NCBI GenBank assembly: GCA_004124875.1
Contig: SCKJ01000002.1
Coordinates: 1-64,000, forward strand
From: Fidelibacterota bacterium
Lineage (GTDB): Bacteria > Fidelibacterota > Marinisomatia > SCGC-AAA003-L08 > TS1B11
Direction of reading: 5' to 3'
DNA length: 64,000 nt
In this document: piece after piece, positions 1 through 8,497 of the stretch
Layout of the letters: the number at the start of each line of letters is the position of its first letter
How positions within the stretch are numbered: the stretch's first letter is position 1
Made by a program: the position numbers and the translations under genes
Notes under the pieces: generated by a model
Databases searched by the model: none
Told to the model about the DNA's origin: nothing
Seen by the model: only the letters and a program-made list of their open reading frames with translations

Positions 1-84
1 TTGTTCAAACTCCCTCACAACCATCCGCTTAAAACTCTCAGCGTAACTGGAACCGGGGCTGGGGTAAGGTGGATGTCCTGCCAT
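1..84 (-). CDS. IS3-type transposase OrfA, N-terminal fragment (runs off the left edge)
   Basis: An ATG at 84-82 on the minus strand opens a frame of 28 codons that reaches the window edge without a stop. A GAGGAG ribosome binding site lies six bases upstream. The protein starts MAGHPPYPSPGSSYAESFKR and continues with a basic helix (MVVREFEQ). This resembles the first helix of the helix-turn-helix in IS3-family OrfA proteins (motif like Y-x-E-x-F-K-R-x-V-V). OrfA binds the IS ends and is normally fused to OrfB by frameshifting. Only the first third of a domain is visible, so a different HTH transposase family remains possible. Confidence 0.5.
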   Translation of the reverse strand, partial: MAGHPPYPSPGSSYAESFKRMVVREFEQ

Positions 85-127
85 GTTGAACTCCTCTATT
101 TGAGTCAACTTTTTTCAGGACGAGACA
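1..127 (-). mobile_element. Left end of an IS3-like insertion sequence (truncated by window edge)
   Basis: The minus strand from 127 begins with TGTCTCGTCC and continues through a GTTGACTC motif to a ribosome binding site and the start of a transposase-like gene at 84. IS3-family elements typically begin with TG and carry a short leader before orfA, so 127 is the likely outer end. The element continues left of the window, so the other end, orfB and the target duplication cannot be seen. The call rests on the end sequence and on the first 28 residues of the gene; no database match was made. Confidence 0.55.
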
Positions 128-139
128 CGCAATGAAATG

Positions 140-163
140 CCCTCGCTTTTGCGAGGGTTTTTT
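140..163 (+). terminator. Rho-independent terminator
   Basis: A perfect 7-bp GC-rich stem (CCCTCGC / GCGAGGG, 140-146 and 151-157) with a TTTT loop is followed by six T residues. It points along the + strand, but no + gene is visible between it and the IS end at 127. It probably ended a gene that the insertion sequence now separates from its terminator, or it limits read-through from the IS. Confidence 0.75.
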
Positions 164-624
164 ATCGTTGGGTGGCCGATGCAAATATCTATCTTAGAGT
201 TCGAGCCGCAGTCCCGAAGTTTCGGGATGAAGACCTGCGAAGCGACCTTAAGGGCGCGCCGCGAATCTCTCCCTCTCCGCATCGATTTCGGGATGAGGCC
301 CCGGTGGAGGCTTCAGCTGGCATCCCTATAATAAGGTGGTCGTAGGGTCCGGAGAATATGTCATTCCGATTCGCCAGTTGGCGGAGAGGAATCTCCTCAT
401 CAAGGTAGTTGAGACTCCTCACTCTGCCCGGAGTGACATTCCCGTTTCGCAAGATGCCAGGCGATGAGAATTCTCGATCCATGATTTGGGGCCTCGGCAT
501 AGCCTACGGCGAGCCTTCGGGCTGAAGTGCCCGGAGCGCCGGGAAGTTTCACCCGACTTTGTCTGGAAAACCGGTGGCGCTCAGCAGATTGCTCCCTTTG
601 CTCGGGAGTCAGTGTCTGCCTCCG
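164..624. other. Gene-free stretch with a REP-like palindrome
   Basis: No credible gene is seen here; the open frames are short and lack ribosome binding sites and recognisable products. The stretch contains a 7-bp hairpin around TCCCGAA/TTCGGGA near 214-229 and a larger REP-like palindrome at 358-441 (listed separately). The minus-strand protease gene ends at its right border, and no T-tract terminator is visible behind it. Confidence 0.5.
358..441. repeat. REP-like palindromic intergenic repeat
   Basis: Two nested inverted pairs are visible: ATGTCATTCCG (358-368) against CGGAGTGACAT (429-439), and GAGGAATCTC (387-396) against GAGACTCCTC (411-420). The wording GTCATTCCG...GAGGAATCT is typical of a dispersed REP-like element seen between genes in many bacteria. 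Related palindromes occur in this window near 16.75 kb and 22.2 kb. Confidence 0.55.
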
Positions 625-3129
625 CTAGTCTTTGTCCAGGCCCTGATCGATAATATAGGCCAGATGCAGACGGTGGGCCTGCGATTGGGCGTTGCCACTC
701 TTACGATCCACCAAGCGCCTCAACCGGGCTATCTCCTGCAGGGCCGCCGACCGGGAAACGTAGTCGTAGCTATCGCCCTTTAAGATATCGATGAGCCGTT
801 GCACATATTCTATCTGCAGATTCTGGCGGTAGCTGTTTACATTTCCCCTGACATCTGCCTTAAAAATTGCCACGCTCAGATCGCTGAGCAGCTCCCCCAC
901 AGGGTACTCATTGCCATAGAGCTGGGTATCTGTGACCCTCTCCAAGGTATTGGCGTGCATCAGATGATCGAGCACACGTTTTTGTACACCCAATACCCGG
1001 TCATGCAGGTGGGGGTCCTCATTTTCGCCAAAATGGTCAAAGCCCCGGCGTTGGTTCTGCAGGTAGCTCAACAAATCGGCGCTTTCACTGAATGCATTCG
1101 GCGCAAATAGGTATTGCTCCAGCGCTTTCATAGCCTGCTTCTGTTTCGATTTTTCCACTGGCCGGAACGGGATTTCGGCTCCAGACTGACCCGCAAAGGC
1201 CCGGTCAACATACAGGCCACCGATATAGCGGGAAATCACATTCACCGCGCCTTGGTGATGGGCCGTAAGCAGGTTAAAAGTACTGCGCAGGTCTGAATAA
1301 CTGCCATCAGTCTCGCTATATTTCGACTGAATCTCGCCCATCATCCGCCGGACCAGCTCGATGCGCTCAACGGCGTACGGGATGGCATCACTGGTCATGT
1401 CACCGGTGTTGACGCGCGGATCGAGATGCCGCCCAGGCGCCCGCATATCATCGGCATCATTACCAAAGGCCAACTGGTGCTCCGTTGAGCGGGCCAGGTG
1501 GGCAGACCGGGCCTCGGCATCATCCAGGCCCGGCGCATACCCGAATGTGATGGCCCAGATATCGTATGGTCCGAGAGTAGAATTATAATACTGTCCCTGC
1601 TGGTCCCTGTCCAGGGCGACATTGATGGCTGGGTAATCCATCACAGAACCTGTCAGGCCCTCCCTGCGGGTCAGGTCCGCATCATGGATGTTGCTCAACG
1701 GATGCAGCTGTGACGACTTCATGTTGTGATTTAACCCGAGGGTATGGCCCACTTCGTGCATCAGCAGATAGCGCAATCCCTCCTCGACCAGCTGCCGTTT
1801 GGCGTCAACGCCGGCATTATCCAGGTTCAACACACTGACTCCCAGCATGTTGGACAGGTGCAATTCATGTCCCGCCGAGCAGAAATACGGATCATCAGTC
1901 AGGTACTCCGGCTCCAAGTCCGGTCCCGCCGCGTCATCAAACAGGAAATCATACTTCACGCGGTTAGACAGGAATACCCATTCGAGCATGATATCGGCGC
2001 CAAGAATTTGCCCCGTCATCGGATTTACAAAGCTGGGCCCGTACCCCCCGAAGGGCGGCTGAGGCGAGGACGTCCAACGCAGCACATTATAGCGGATGTC
2101 TCCAGCATCCCAATCGGCATCATCGGGCTGAATATTTACCACGACCGCGTTGCGAAAACCGGCCGCCTCGAAAGCTACGTTCCAGGTTTCCACGGCATCC
2201 TTGATGACAGAGCGCAAATCTTCCGGTGTCGTGTTTTCTATCCACCAGACAATCGGTTGCTTTGGTTCCGACAGTTCAGCGGACGGGTCCTGTTTCTCCA
2301 ATTTCCAGCGGTGAATCATATCCCGCCAGGGGGTGTAACTGGTCGACGTCATATCATTTATCTGTGTCATAAAATAGCCCACACGGGGGTCATCCCCACG
2401 CGGGGTGAAGTCACCCATCGGCAAAGCGATGAGGCTATGCTGCACCGTAATGCTGATGGACCGGGCATCGGTAATGCCGATGCCGCCTCGGTTGGTCGGC
2501 GCCTTGTTGTCATACACATAGGTCACCACCAAGTCGGTGTTTTCCGGATAGCTCCGAATCTCCTCAAATTTACTTTTGTCGCTGTTGAGTTCCCCCAGGG
2601 TAAAAGCGTCCTTCTTCGCATCTGGATCGGGGGACGGCTTCACCTGCAGCATGGCCTCGCTGAGGAAAACATCATCAAGCTGAACCAGCAGCTGCTTTTT
2701 GCCCGCATCCTCAGCAATAATTTTCATTGAGGCCAGAATGGCTTCACTGACATTGGCTTTGGCGGCCCTGGATATGGCGTTGTCCGGATCGAAATAGAAT
2801 TTATCATTTTTATGGACCCACTCTACATGGTCGAAATGGCGTCGCAACTCGACCAACCTACTGCCCCTGAACCGGCCGCGGAAAAGTCCGGCTTCCACCA
2901 CGCCATTCTCAACGTAGGCAAAGTGAAGATAGGTTTTGCCGAGCTGGCTGGTGTTGAGCAACAAAAACAGATCCCCGGATTCGTTATCCTGGTAGAGGTC
3001 GAACAACCCTTTGAACTCCCGGGTGTTCTTCAACTTGTCCGCAATGGTCACCTTTTCCTCTTTCTCCTCGCCGATCAAGGCAGTTGAAAGCAGGAGCGTA
3101 GCAGTCAATATATGGTTGATGAATTTCAT
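625..3129 (-). CDS. Secreted zinc metalloprotease, met-zincin family (DUF5117/DUF4953 type)
   Basis: Predicted 834-residue exported zinc protease. The chosen start (ATG at 3129) has AAAGG eight bases upstream and begins directly with a signal peptide (MKFINHILTATLLLSTALIG); a start at 3156 would add nine residues in front of it. The zinc site is HEVGHTLGLNHN at about residues 458-469, matching HExxHxxGxxH, with a downstream SVMDYP segment as the met-turn region of metzincins. The N-terminal half fits the DUF5117/DUF5118 regions of this family by overall pattern. Family members occur in Bacteroidetes and relatives as periplasmic or outer-membrane proteins of unknown substrate. It stands alone, with its own upstream gap. 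Confidence 0.85.
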   Translation of the reverse strand: MKFINHILTATLLLSTALIGEEKEEKVTIADKLKNTREFKGLFDLYQDNESGDLFLLLNTSQLGKTYLHFAYVENGVVEAGLFRGRFRGSRLVELRRHFDHVEWVHKNDKFYFDPDNAISRAAKANVSEAILASMKIIAEDAGKKQLLVQLDDVFLSEAMLQVKPSPDPDAKKDAFTLGELNSDKSKFEEIRSYPENTDLVVTYVYDNKAPTNRGGIGITDARSISITVQHSLIALPMGDFTPRGDDPRVGYFMTQINDMTSTSYTPWRDMIHRWKLEKQDPSAELSEPKQPIVWWIENTTPEDLRSVIKDAVETWNVAFEAAGFRNAVVVNIQPDDADWDAGDIRYNVLRWTSSPQPPFGGYGPSFVNPMTGQILGADIMLEWVFLSNRVKYDFLFDDAAGPDLEPEYLTDDPYFCSAGHELHLSNMLGVSVLNLDNAGVDAKRQLVEEGLRYLLMHEVGHTLGLNHNMKSSQLHPLSNIHDADLTRREGLTGSVMDYPAINVALDRDQQGQYYNSTLGPYDIWAITFGYAPGLDDAEARSAHLARSTEHQLAFGNDADDMRAPGRHLDPRVNTGDMTSDAIPYAVERIELVRRMMGEIQSKYSETDGSYSDLRSTFNLLTAHHQGAVNVISRYIGGLYVDRAFAGQSGAEIPFRPVEKSKQKQAMKALEQYLFAPNAFSESADLLSYLQNQRRGFDHFGENEDPHLHDRVLGVQKRVLDHLMHANTLERVTDTQLYGNEYPVGELLSDLSVAIFKADVRGNVNSYRQNLQIEYVQRLIDILKGDSYDYVSRSAALQEIARLRRLVDRKSGNAQSQAHRLHLAYIIDQGLDKD

Positions 3130-3180
3130 TGTCGTACCTTTGAAAAGTGATTCCAAAAAAATGCTGTTGGGACGATCCCG

Positions 3181-3186
3181 AATATA
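3181..3186 (-). promoter_or_regulatory. Possible -10 box upstream of the met-zincin gene
   Basis: TATATT on the minus strand lies about 50 bases before the start codon at 3129. No good -35 hexamer sits 16-18 bases upstream (best TTCGCC), so support is the -10 box and position only. The same TATATT hexamer occurs in two better promoters of this window (16129 and 51886). Confidence 0.25.
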
Positions 3187-3301
3187 GGGTATCCATCATC
3201 AAAAGGCGAACTTGGTGGGCAGTGTCATTATGTTGCCCGGGATGGAAAATTGGCCTGCTTTGACACGGACCAGTCTCAGTTTTTGAATTCTCAGAGTGTG
3301 G

Positions 3302-3338
3302 TTTCGAGGCCCCGTGGGGGCTGCAATAAGCCTCGAAA
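3302..3338. other. Hairpin between ugd and the met-zincin gene
   Basis: A 9-bp inverted repeat (TTTCGAGGC 3302-3310 / GCCTCGAAA 3330-3338) encloses a second GC-rich stem. A T-tract follows on the + strand only, whereas the gene that would need a terminator here (ugd) is on the minus strand. It may slow or protect the 3' end of the ugd transcript or be a degraded intergenic repeat. Confidence 0.35.
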
Positions 3339-3364
3339 GATTTTTTAGTGGGACCCGGTCTCTG

Positions 3365-4708
3365 TCAGCCCGCCGAGTTCAGCACCGGCGGCCGGCCGAT
3401 GGAAATGTAGGTGAAGCCGCGATCATCCGCATACTGTGGTTCGTACTGGTTGCGCCCATCGAAAATGACCGGCTCCTGCAACAGCTCCGCCACACGGCTG
3501 AAATCCGGCCGGCGAAAATGGTGCCACTCCGTCACAAGCAGCACAGCGTTGGCCCCTGTCAGGCAGTCGTACATGTCATCGCGGTAATCGATGTCCAGAT
3601 CGAAATGTTGCCTGAATGATTCGATGGCCACCGGGTCGTAGGCCTGTATTTTGGCGCCGGCGTCCAGCAAGCCGGCGATAATGACAGCGGCGGGCGACTC
3701 GCGCACGTCGTCCGTCTCCGGCTTGAACGACAATCCCCAAATGGCGAAGGTTTTGCCCGATAAATCGTCCGACTTGTAATGATCCTTGATCTTTTCAACG
3801 AGGATCTTTTTTTGGGCGACGTTGACGCTGTCCACCGCCTCTAGCACTTTCATCTGCAGCCCTAAATCTGACGCGGTGCGAGCCAACGCCTTTACATCCT
3901 TGGGGAAGCAGGAACCGCCGTACCCGACACCCGGGAACAGAAATCGCCTGCCGATACGGTCGTCACTGCCGATGCCCGCCCGCACCTGGTCCACGTTCGC
4001 CCCGGTCGCTTCGCAGATAGCGGCAATTTCGTTCATAAAGGATATGCGCGTGGCCAGCATGGCGTTGGCGGCGTACTTGGTCAGCTCGGCTGAGGGAATA
4101 TCCATGAACATGACGCTCCCCTCGCCGGTCCTTACGAACGGGGCGTAGAGCGCTTCCATGCGCTCCCTGGCGTGTTCACTCTCAACGCCGATGATGATGC
4201 GGTCCGGATTCATGAAATCAGACACCGCCTTGCCCTCCTTGAGGAACTCAGGATTGGATACGACATCCACGGTTGCGGTGGCGTTGCGCGCTGCCAGCCG
4301 CTCCTGAATCTTGCCCGCCACCCTGGCCGATGTGCCCACGGGTACCGTCGATTTGACAATGACGATACAATAATCTTCGATGAAATCCCCCAGTTGGGCG
4401 GCCACCTGCAGGACCGAGGATATATCCGCATTGCCATCGCCATCTGCGGGGGTGCCAACGGTCAAAAAAATGAACTCCCCGGCCGCAACCGCTTCCTGCA
4501 GGTCGGAGGTGAAATGGAGGCGATTTTCCTGGATATTGCTGTCCAGAAGCTCCTTGAGCCCTGGCTCATAAATCGGCAAAATTCCCCGCCTGAGGCCCGA
4601 GATCTTGCCCTCGTCCACATCCATGCAGGTGACATTGTTGCCCATATGGGCGAGGCAGGTGCCTGTCACCAGGCCCACGTAGCCGGTGCCAATAACTGAT
4701 ATTCTCAT
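3365..4708 (-). CDS. ugd: UDP-glucose 6-dehydrogenase
   Basis: Oxidises UDP-glucose to UDP-glucuronate with two NAD+ in the cytoplasm. At 447 residues it has family-typical length. The NAD-binding Rossmann motif GTGYVGL is at residues 7-13, and the catalytic cysteine Cys267 lies in GVGYGGSCFPKD. The central and C-terminal UDP-binding regions are intact. Its ATG overlaps the stop of the upstream decarboxylase gene by one base (TGATG), so the two are translationally coupled. The product is the substrate of that neighbour, giving a UDP-glucose to UDP-xylose route for surface polysaccharide. Confidence 0.95.
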   Translation of the reverse strand: MRISVIGTGYVGLVTGTCLAHMGNNVTCMDVDEGKISGLRRGILPIYEPGLKELLDSNIQENRLHFTSDLQEAVAAGEFIFLTVGTPADGDGNADISSVLQVAAQLGDFIEDYCIVIVKSTVPVGTSARVAGKIQERLAARNATATVDVVSNPEFLKEGKAVSDFMNPDRIIIGVESEHARERMEALYAPFVRTGEGSVMFMDIPSAELTKYAANAMLATRISFMNEIAAICEATGANVDQVRAGIGSDDRIGRRFLFPGVGYGGSCFPKDVKALARTASDLGLQMKVLEAVDSVNVAQKKILVEKIKDHYKSDDLSGKTFAIWGLSFKPETDDVRESPAAVIIAGLLDAGAKIQAYDPVAIESFRQHFDLDIDYRDDMYDCLTGANAVLLVTEWHHFRRPDFSRVAELLQEPVIFDGRNQYEPQYADDRGFTYISIGRPPVLNSAG

Positions 4709-5694
4709 CAGGCCGTCCGGCTAATTTTTATGTCGAGCAGGTCCGCGAAGTAATCTATCGAGGCCTGGAGACCTGCCTGTAAATCGACGGTGGGTTCCCA
4801 ACTCAGGCGCTCGCGGGCAAGGGTAATGTCGGGCTGCCGCTGAACGGGATCGTCATTGGGGAGCGGATGCGATTCGATGGCAGACTTGGAGGCGGTCATT
4901 TCGATGACAATCCGGGCCAGCTCCGCGATGGTGATCTCATCGGGATTGCCGAGATTCACCGGTCCGGTTACATCCGGGGGAGAGTCCATGAGCGCCATGA
5001 GGCCGCCAATCAGGTCATCTACGTAGCAAAAGCTGCGCGTCTGACTCCCGTCACCGAATATGGAGAGAGGTTTGCCCGTGAGGGCCTGCCTGATAAAGTT
5101 GCTCACCACTCTGCCGTCATTGGCGGCCATGGCGGGACCATAAGTGTTGAAGATGCGGGCCACCTTGATGTCGACCTTTTCCTGCCGGTGGTAATCGAAA
5201 AAGAGCGTTTCGGCGCACCTTTTTCCTTCGTCATAGCATGACCGCATACCGATGGGATTGACGTGACCCCAGTAATCTTCCTTCTGAGGATGCACCTGGG
5301 GATCGCCATAGACTTCGCTGGTGGACGCTTGCAGGATGCGGGCGTTGACCCGTTTCGCCAGCCCCAGCATGTTGACGCTGCCCAAAACGGAAGTCTTTAT
5401 CGTCTTGATGGGGTTATACTGATAGTGAACAGGGCTGGCCGGGCAGGCCAAATTGTATATTTGGTCGACCTCCAGGAAAACGGGATTTACAATATCGTGC
5501 CGGATCAGCTCGAAAGCGGGATGACCCATCAGATCCGCCACATTGCGGCGCTGCCCCGTAAAAAAATTGTCGAGGCAAATCACTTCGTGCCCCAGCCCGA
5601 TTAAGGTCCTGCACAGATGGGACCCCAAGAATCCGGCGCCACCCGTAACCAGAACCCGGAGCGGTCTATCAGCATGGTGTTTCTCTGGCGGCAT
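4708..5694 (-). CDS. uxs: UDP-glucuronate decarboxylase (UDP-xylose synthase)
   Basis: Extended short-chain dehydrogenase of 328 residues that would convert UDP-glucuronate to UDP-xylose. The NAD-binding motif TGGAGFLGS is at residues 17-25 and the catalytic pair Tyr154/Lys158 in SCYDEGKR. The stretches [12 protein letters not shown] and [15 protein letters not shown] are characteristic of UXS-type enzymes rather than 4-epimerases. It is the first gene of a two-gene operon with ugd. A GAGAG sequence just before the ATG is the only visible ribosome binding site. A related dTDP-glucose dehydratase-like role is less likely given the adjacent dehydrogenase. Confidence 0.9.
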   Translation of the reverse strand: MPPEKHHADRPLRVLVTGGAGFLGSHLCRTLIGLGHEVICLDNFFTGQRRNVADLMGHPAFELIRHDIVNPVFLEVDQIYNLACPASPVHYQYNPIKTIKTSVLGSVNMLGLAKRVNARILQASTSEVYGDPQVHPQKEDYWGHVNPIGMRSCYDEGKRCAETLFFDYHRQEKVDIKVARIFNTYGPAMAANDGRVVSNFIRQALTGKPLSIFGDGSQTRSFCYVDDLIGGLMALMDSPPDVTGPVNLGNPDEITIAELARIVIEMTASKSAIESHPLPNDDPVQRQPDITLARERLSWEPTVDLQAGLQASIDYFADLLDIKISRTA

Positions 5695-5954
5695 CTCTCT
5701 CGAAAATACTCCGGATTGTTAATCGGGTTTTTCTGCTGTGATTCAAGCGCGGTAAATTTAGGCCAGCGGGCAACTGATGTCACCTATTGATGCGGATTGC
5801 GCTGCCCACGGCAAACAGGTCCGATGGTCTCGCCAAGGTGTTATATTGCCCACTTCCAGAAGTGATCCTCGAATAGGGCCACGGACCGGCGCATTCGCTT
5901 CAGATCGACCACTGGCAGATCATCACCAGACGCCGCCGCAGAAGGAGAGCATGC
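5695..5954. other. Divergent intergenic region between uxs and the first symporter gene
   Basis: This 260-base gap separates a leftward from a rightward operon and must hold both promoters. I see no pair of hexamers that stands out on either strand. A TTATAT box near 5851 could serve the rightward operon but has no convincing -35. The right end carries AAGGAG (5942-5947), the ribosome binding site of the symporter. Confidence 0.4.
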
Positions 5955-7760
5955 ATGGGGCTTGCAGCTATCGATTGGGCGATCATATCGGGGTATTTGG
6001 CCTTAAGCATGGGCGTTGCCCTGTATTACACCAGGCGTGCCTCAGCCAGCACAGATGAATTTTTTCTCTCAGGCAGAAAACTCCCCTGGTACCTTGCCGG
6101 AACGACCATGGTTGCCACTACTTTTGCCGCCGACACGCCGCTGGCCATCACCGAGCTGGTCGCCTCCGGGGGCATTGCGGCCAACTGGCTCTGGTGGAAC
6201 ATGCTTTTAGGCGGCATGCTGACGACGTTTTTCTTCGCGCGGCTGTGGCGACGGGCCGGCATTATGACCGATGTCGAATTTGTGGAGCTGCGCTACTCCG
6301 GTCCCGCTGCCGCCTTCCTGCGGGGCTTCCGCGCGGTCTACCTGGGGCTGGTGATGAATCTGGTGATCCTCGGATGGGTGAACCTGGCCATGGAAAAAAT
6401 CCTGCGGGTCATATTCCCGCAGCTGACATTTTTTGGTCTGACGGAGCTGTCGCTGCTCGGCTTTACCTTCAGTTCGCACCTGCTGGTGGTGGGCGTGATG
6501 ATGGCGCTCGTCGCCGTTTACGCCTCCATGGCCGGTCTGTGGGGCGTCGTCATTACCGACGCCATCCAGTTTTTCATCGCCATGACGGGCACCATCGTCC
6601 TGGCCATCACCGCCCTCAAAATTCCCGCCATCGGGGGCATCGCCGGCCTCAAGGCGCAACTGCCTGAGTGGGTATTTCAGTTCACCCCTGCCATCGGGGG
6701 ATCCGGCGCGTCGGCGGGCGCAGGCGGGGCGCTCTCCATGACGGTCTCGGCCTTTATCGCGTTCCTGGGCGTGCAGTGGTGGGCGTCATGGTACCCTGGC
6801 GCCGACCCGGGGGGTGGGGGTTATGTAGCGCAGCGCATGATGTCCGCCAAGGATGAAAAACACTCTCTGTTCGCCACTTTATGGTTCACCATTGCCCATT
6901 ACGCCCTGCGCCCTTGGCCGTGGATCATCGTCGCATTGGTCTCCATGGTCCTGTATCCCGACCTGCCGCCGGAACAACAGGGTGAGGGCTTCATCATGGT
7001 CATGCGCGACTATCTGCCCGCCGGGCTTTTGGGATTGCTGCTGGCCGCCTTCTTGGCCGCCTATATGTCGACCCTTTCCACGCAGATGAACTGGGGCGCG
7101 TCGTACATGGTCAACGATCTGTACAGAAGGTTCATCCGCACGGACGCCTCCGAGAAGGAATACGTGAAAGCGGCGCGCTACGCCACCGTGGTGACGATGG
7201 TGCTGTCGCTGCTGGTGACTTCAAAAATGGACCGCATCAGCGGAGCGTGGCAGTTTATCCTCGAGGCCAGCGCCGGCATAGGCCTGGTGCTGATTCTGCG
7301 CTGGTTCTGGTGGCGCATCAACGCCTGGTCCGAAATTGCAGCCATGATTGCGCCGCTGGCGCTCTATCCTTTTATACGTGGCACAATTGTGTTTCCCAAT
7401 TCGCTGTTTGTGCTGGTGGCGTGGTCGACAACGATATGGCTTATCGTCACCTTTCTCACCGCCCCCACTGATAATGCGACCCTGGACAAGTTCTATGAAA
7501 GGGTCCATCCCGGCGGACGCCTATGGGGACCCGTAGCGCTGCGGATGTCGCATATCGAAGGTGACACGGGCTACGGCCAGCTGCTCATCGACTGGTTTGC
7601 CGGCTGCTTCATGGTGATCGGCGCCCTGTTCGGCATCGGCCATCTCATCCTCGCCAACTACGGCGCGGCGCTCATTTCCATCAGCATTGCGGCCGTCTCA
7701 GCGGTGGTTATCTACATGCACCTGTCGCGCATCGGCTGGGATAAAGTGGGCGCGAAGTAA
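5955..7760 (+). CDS. Sodium:solute symporter (SSS family)
   Basis: A 601-residue inner-membrane protein with about 13 hydrophobic segments. It starts with the typical SSS N-terminus: a first helix, then TRRASASTDEFFLSGRKLPW, a signature around which Na+ coupling helices fold. The start is fixed by AAGGAG seven bases upstream. The stop overlaps the next start (TAATG), so it is co-translated with the C26 hydrolase. The substrate cannot be read from sequence. The neighbourhood of peptidoglycan-active enzymes suggests amino sugars, peptides or other cell-wall turnover products, but this is inference. Confidence 0.85.
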   Translation: MGLAAIDWAIISGYLALSMGVALYYTRRASASTDEFFLSGRKLPWYLAGTTMVATTFAADTPLAITELVASGGIAANWLWWNMLLGGMLTTFFFARLWRRAGIMTDVEFVELRYSGPAAAFLRGFRAVYLGLVMNLVILGWVNLAMEKILRVIFPQLTFFGLTELSLLGFTFSSHLLVVGVMMALVAVYASMAGLWGVVITDAIQFFIAMTGTIVLAITALKIPAIGGIAGLKAQLPEWVFQFTPAIGGSGASAGAGGALSMTVSAFIAFLGVQWWASWYPGADPGGGGYVAQRMMSAKDEKHSLFATLWFTIAHYALRPWPWIIVALVSMVLYPDLPPEQQGEGFIMVMRDYLPAGLLGLLLAAFLAAYMSTLSTQMNWGASYMVNDLYRRFIRTDASEKEYVKAARYATVVTMVLSLLVTSKMDRISGAWQFILEASAGIGLVLILRWFWWRINAWSEIAAMIAPLALYPFIRGTIVFPNSLFVLVAWSTTIWLIVTFLTAPTDNATLDKFYERVHPGGRLWGPVALRMSHIEGDTGYGQLLIDWFAGCFMVIGALFGIGHLILANYGAALISISIAAVSAVVIYMHLSRIGWDKVGAK

Positions 7761-8497
7761 TGGGCCGGCAACGACCCCTTATCGGCATCGTCATCTCACC
7801 ACCGGAGGACGGTTCATCCTACTATAATCTGAATCCGCAGTATGCCGACGCAGTGTGGCGCGCAGGGGGCGCCCCGCTGGCCATTCCGCTCAATCCTGAG
7901 CCTGATTTTGCTGACCAGATCAGCGCCACCATTCAAGGACTGCTGTTGACCGGCAGCAAGTACGACATGGATCCCCAACGATATGGCGAGATGCCGCATC
8001 CCAGGGCGGGCGAGGTGCACGCTAATCGCGACGCCATGGATCGCCTGCTGCTGGAGCGGGCCTTTGACCTGCGGCTGCCGGTCCTGGGTGTTTGCCACGG
8101 CTGCCAGGCAATCAATGTGGCCAGGGGCGGCTCAATCGTTCAGGACATCGTCGATGAGATAGGGCCGGAGATCGATCACCGCATGCCGTCGGGCGCCGGC
8201 GAATATGCCCACGAAGTGACGCTGGAGCCGCAGTCGGCCCTGAATGAATCATCGGAGGCATCGCGGGCCATGACCAACTCGGCGCATCATCAGTCCATTA
8301 ACCGGGTGGGGGCGGGCCTCAAAGTGATCGCCTGCAGTTCCGACGGCGTGATCGAAGCGGTGGAAGGAGCCACCATGGCCGACCATTTTATTCTGGGCCT
8401 GCAGTGGCACCCGGAGCGCTTGGCGGCCAGCGATGCGCTCCACTTCAGGCCGTTTCAGGCTCTCGTGGCGGCAGCGGAATTGCGCAGCAATCAATGA
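7760..8497 (+). CDS. Class I glutamine amidotransferase-like hydrolase (peptidase C26, PuuD-like)
   Basis: A 245-residue cytoplasmic protein of the gamma-glutamyl hydrolase / PuuD family, which cleaves gamma-glutamyl amide bonds. The nucleophile is Cys112 in GVCHGCQ (usual form GVCRGxQ); the catalytic His-Glu pair is in LQWHPE. An N-terminal GIVISPP strand and the LLTGSKYDMDP segment fit the family. It overlaps the symporter by one base and the carboxypeptidase gene by four (ATGA). Muropeptides contain gamma-D-glutamyl bonds, so a role in handling imported wall peptides fits the context; gamma-glutamyl-GABA hydrolysis is the textbook alternative. Confidence 0.8.
   Translation: MGRQRPLIGIVISPPEDGSSYYNLNPQYADAVWRAGGAPLAIPLNPEPDFADQISATIQGLLLTGSKYDMDPQRYGEMPHPRAGEVHANRDAMDRLLLERAFDLRLPVLGVCHGCQAINVARGGSIVQDIVDEIGPEIDHRMPSGAGEYAHEVTLEPQSALNESSEASRAMTNSAHHQSINRVGAGLKVIACSSDGVIEAVEGATMADHFILGLQWHPERLAASDALHFRPFQALVAAAELRSNQ

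Noticed and set aside
1744..2730. Long + strand open frame (328 codons) opposite the met-zincin gene
   Set aside because: It lies fully antisense to a protein with a clear zinc site and signal peptide, has no ribosome binding site and no recognisable domain; it is a by-product of high GC third positions.
3302..3350. Terminator for ugd
   Set aside because: The hairpin is real, but the T-tract lies on the + strand side while ugd runs on the minus strand; kept only as a hairpin.
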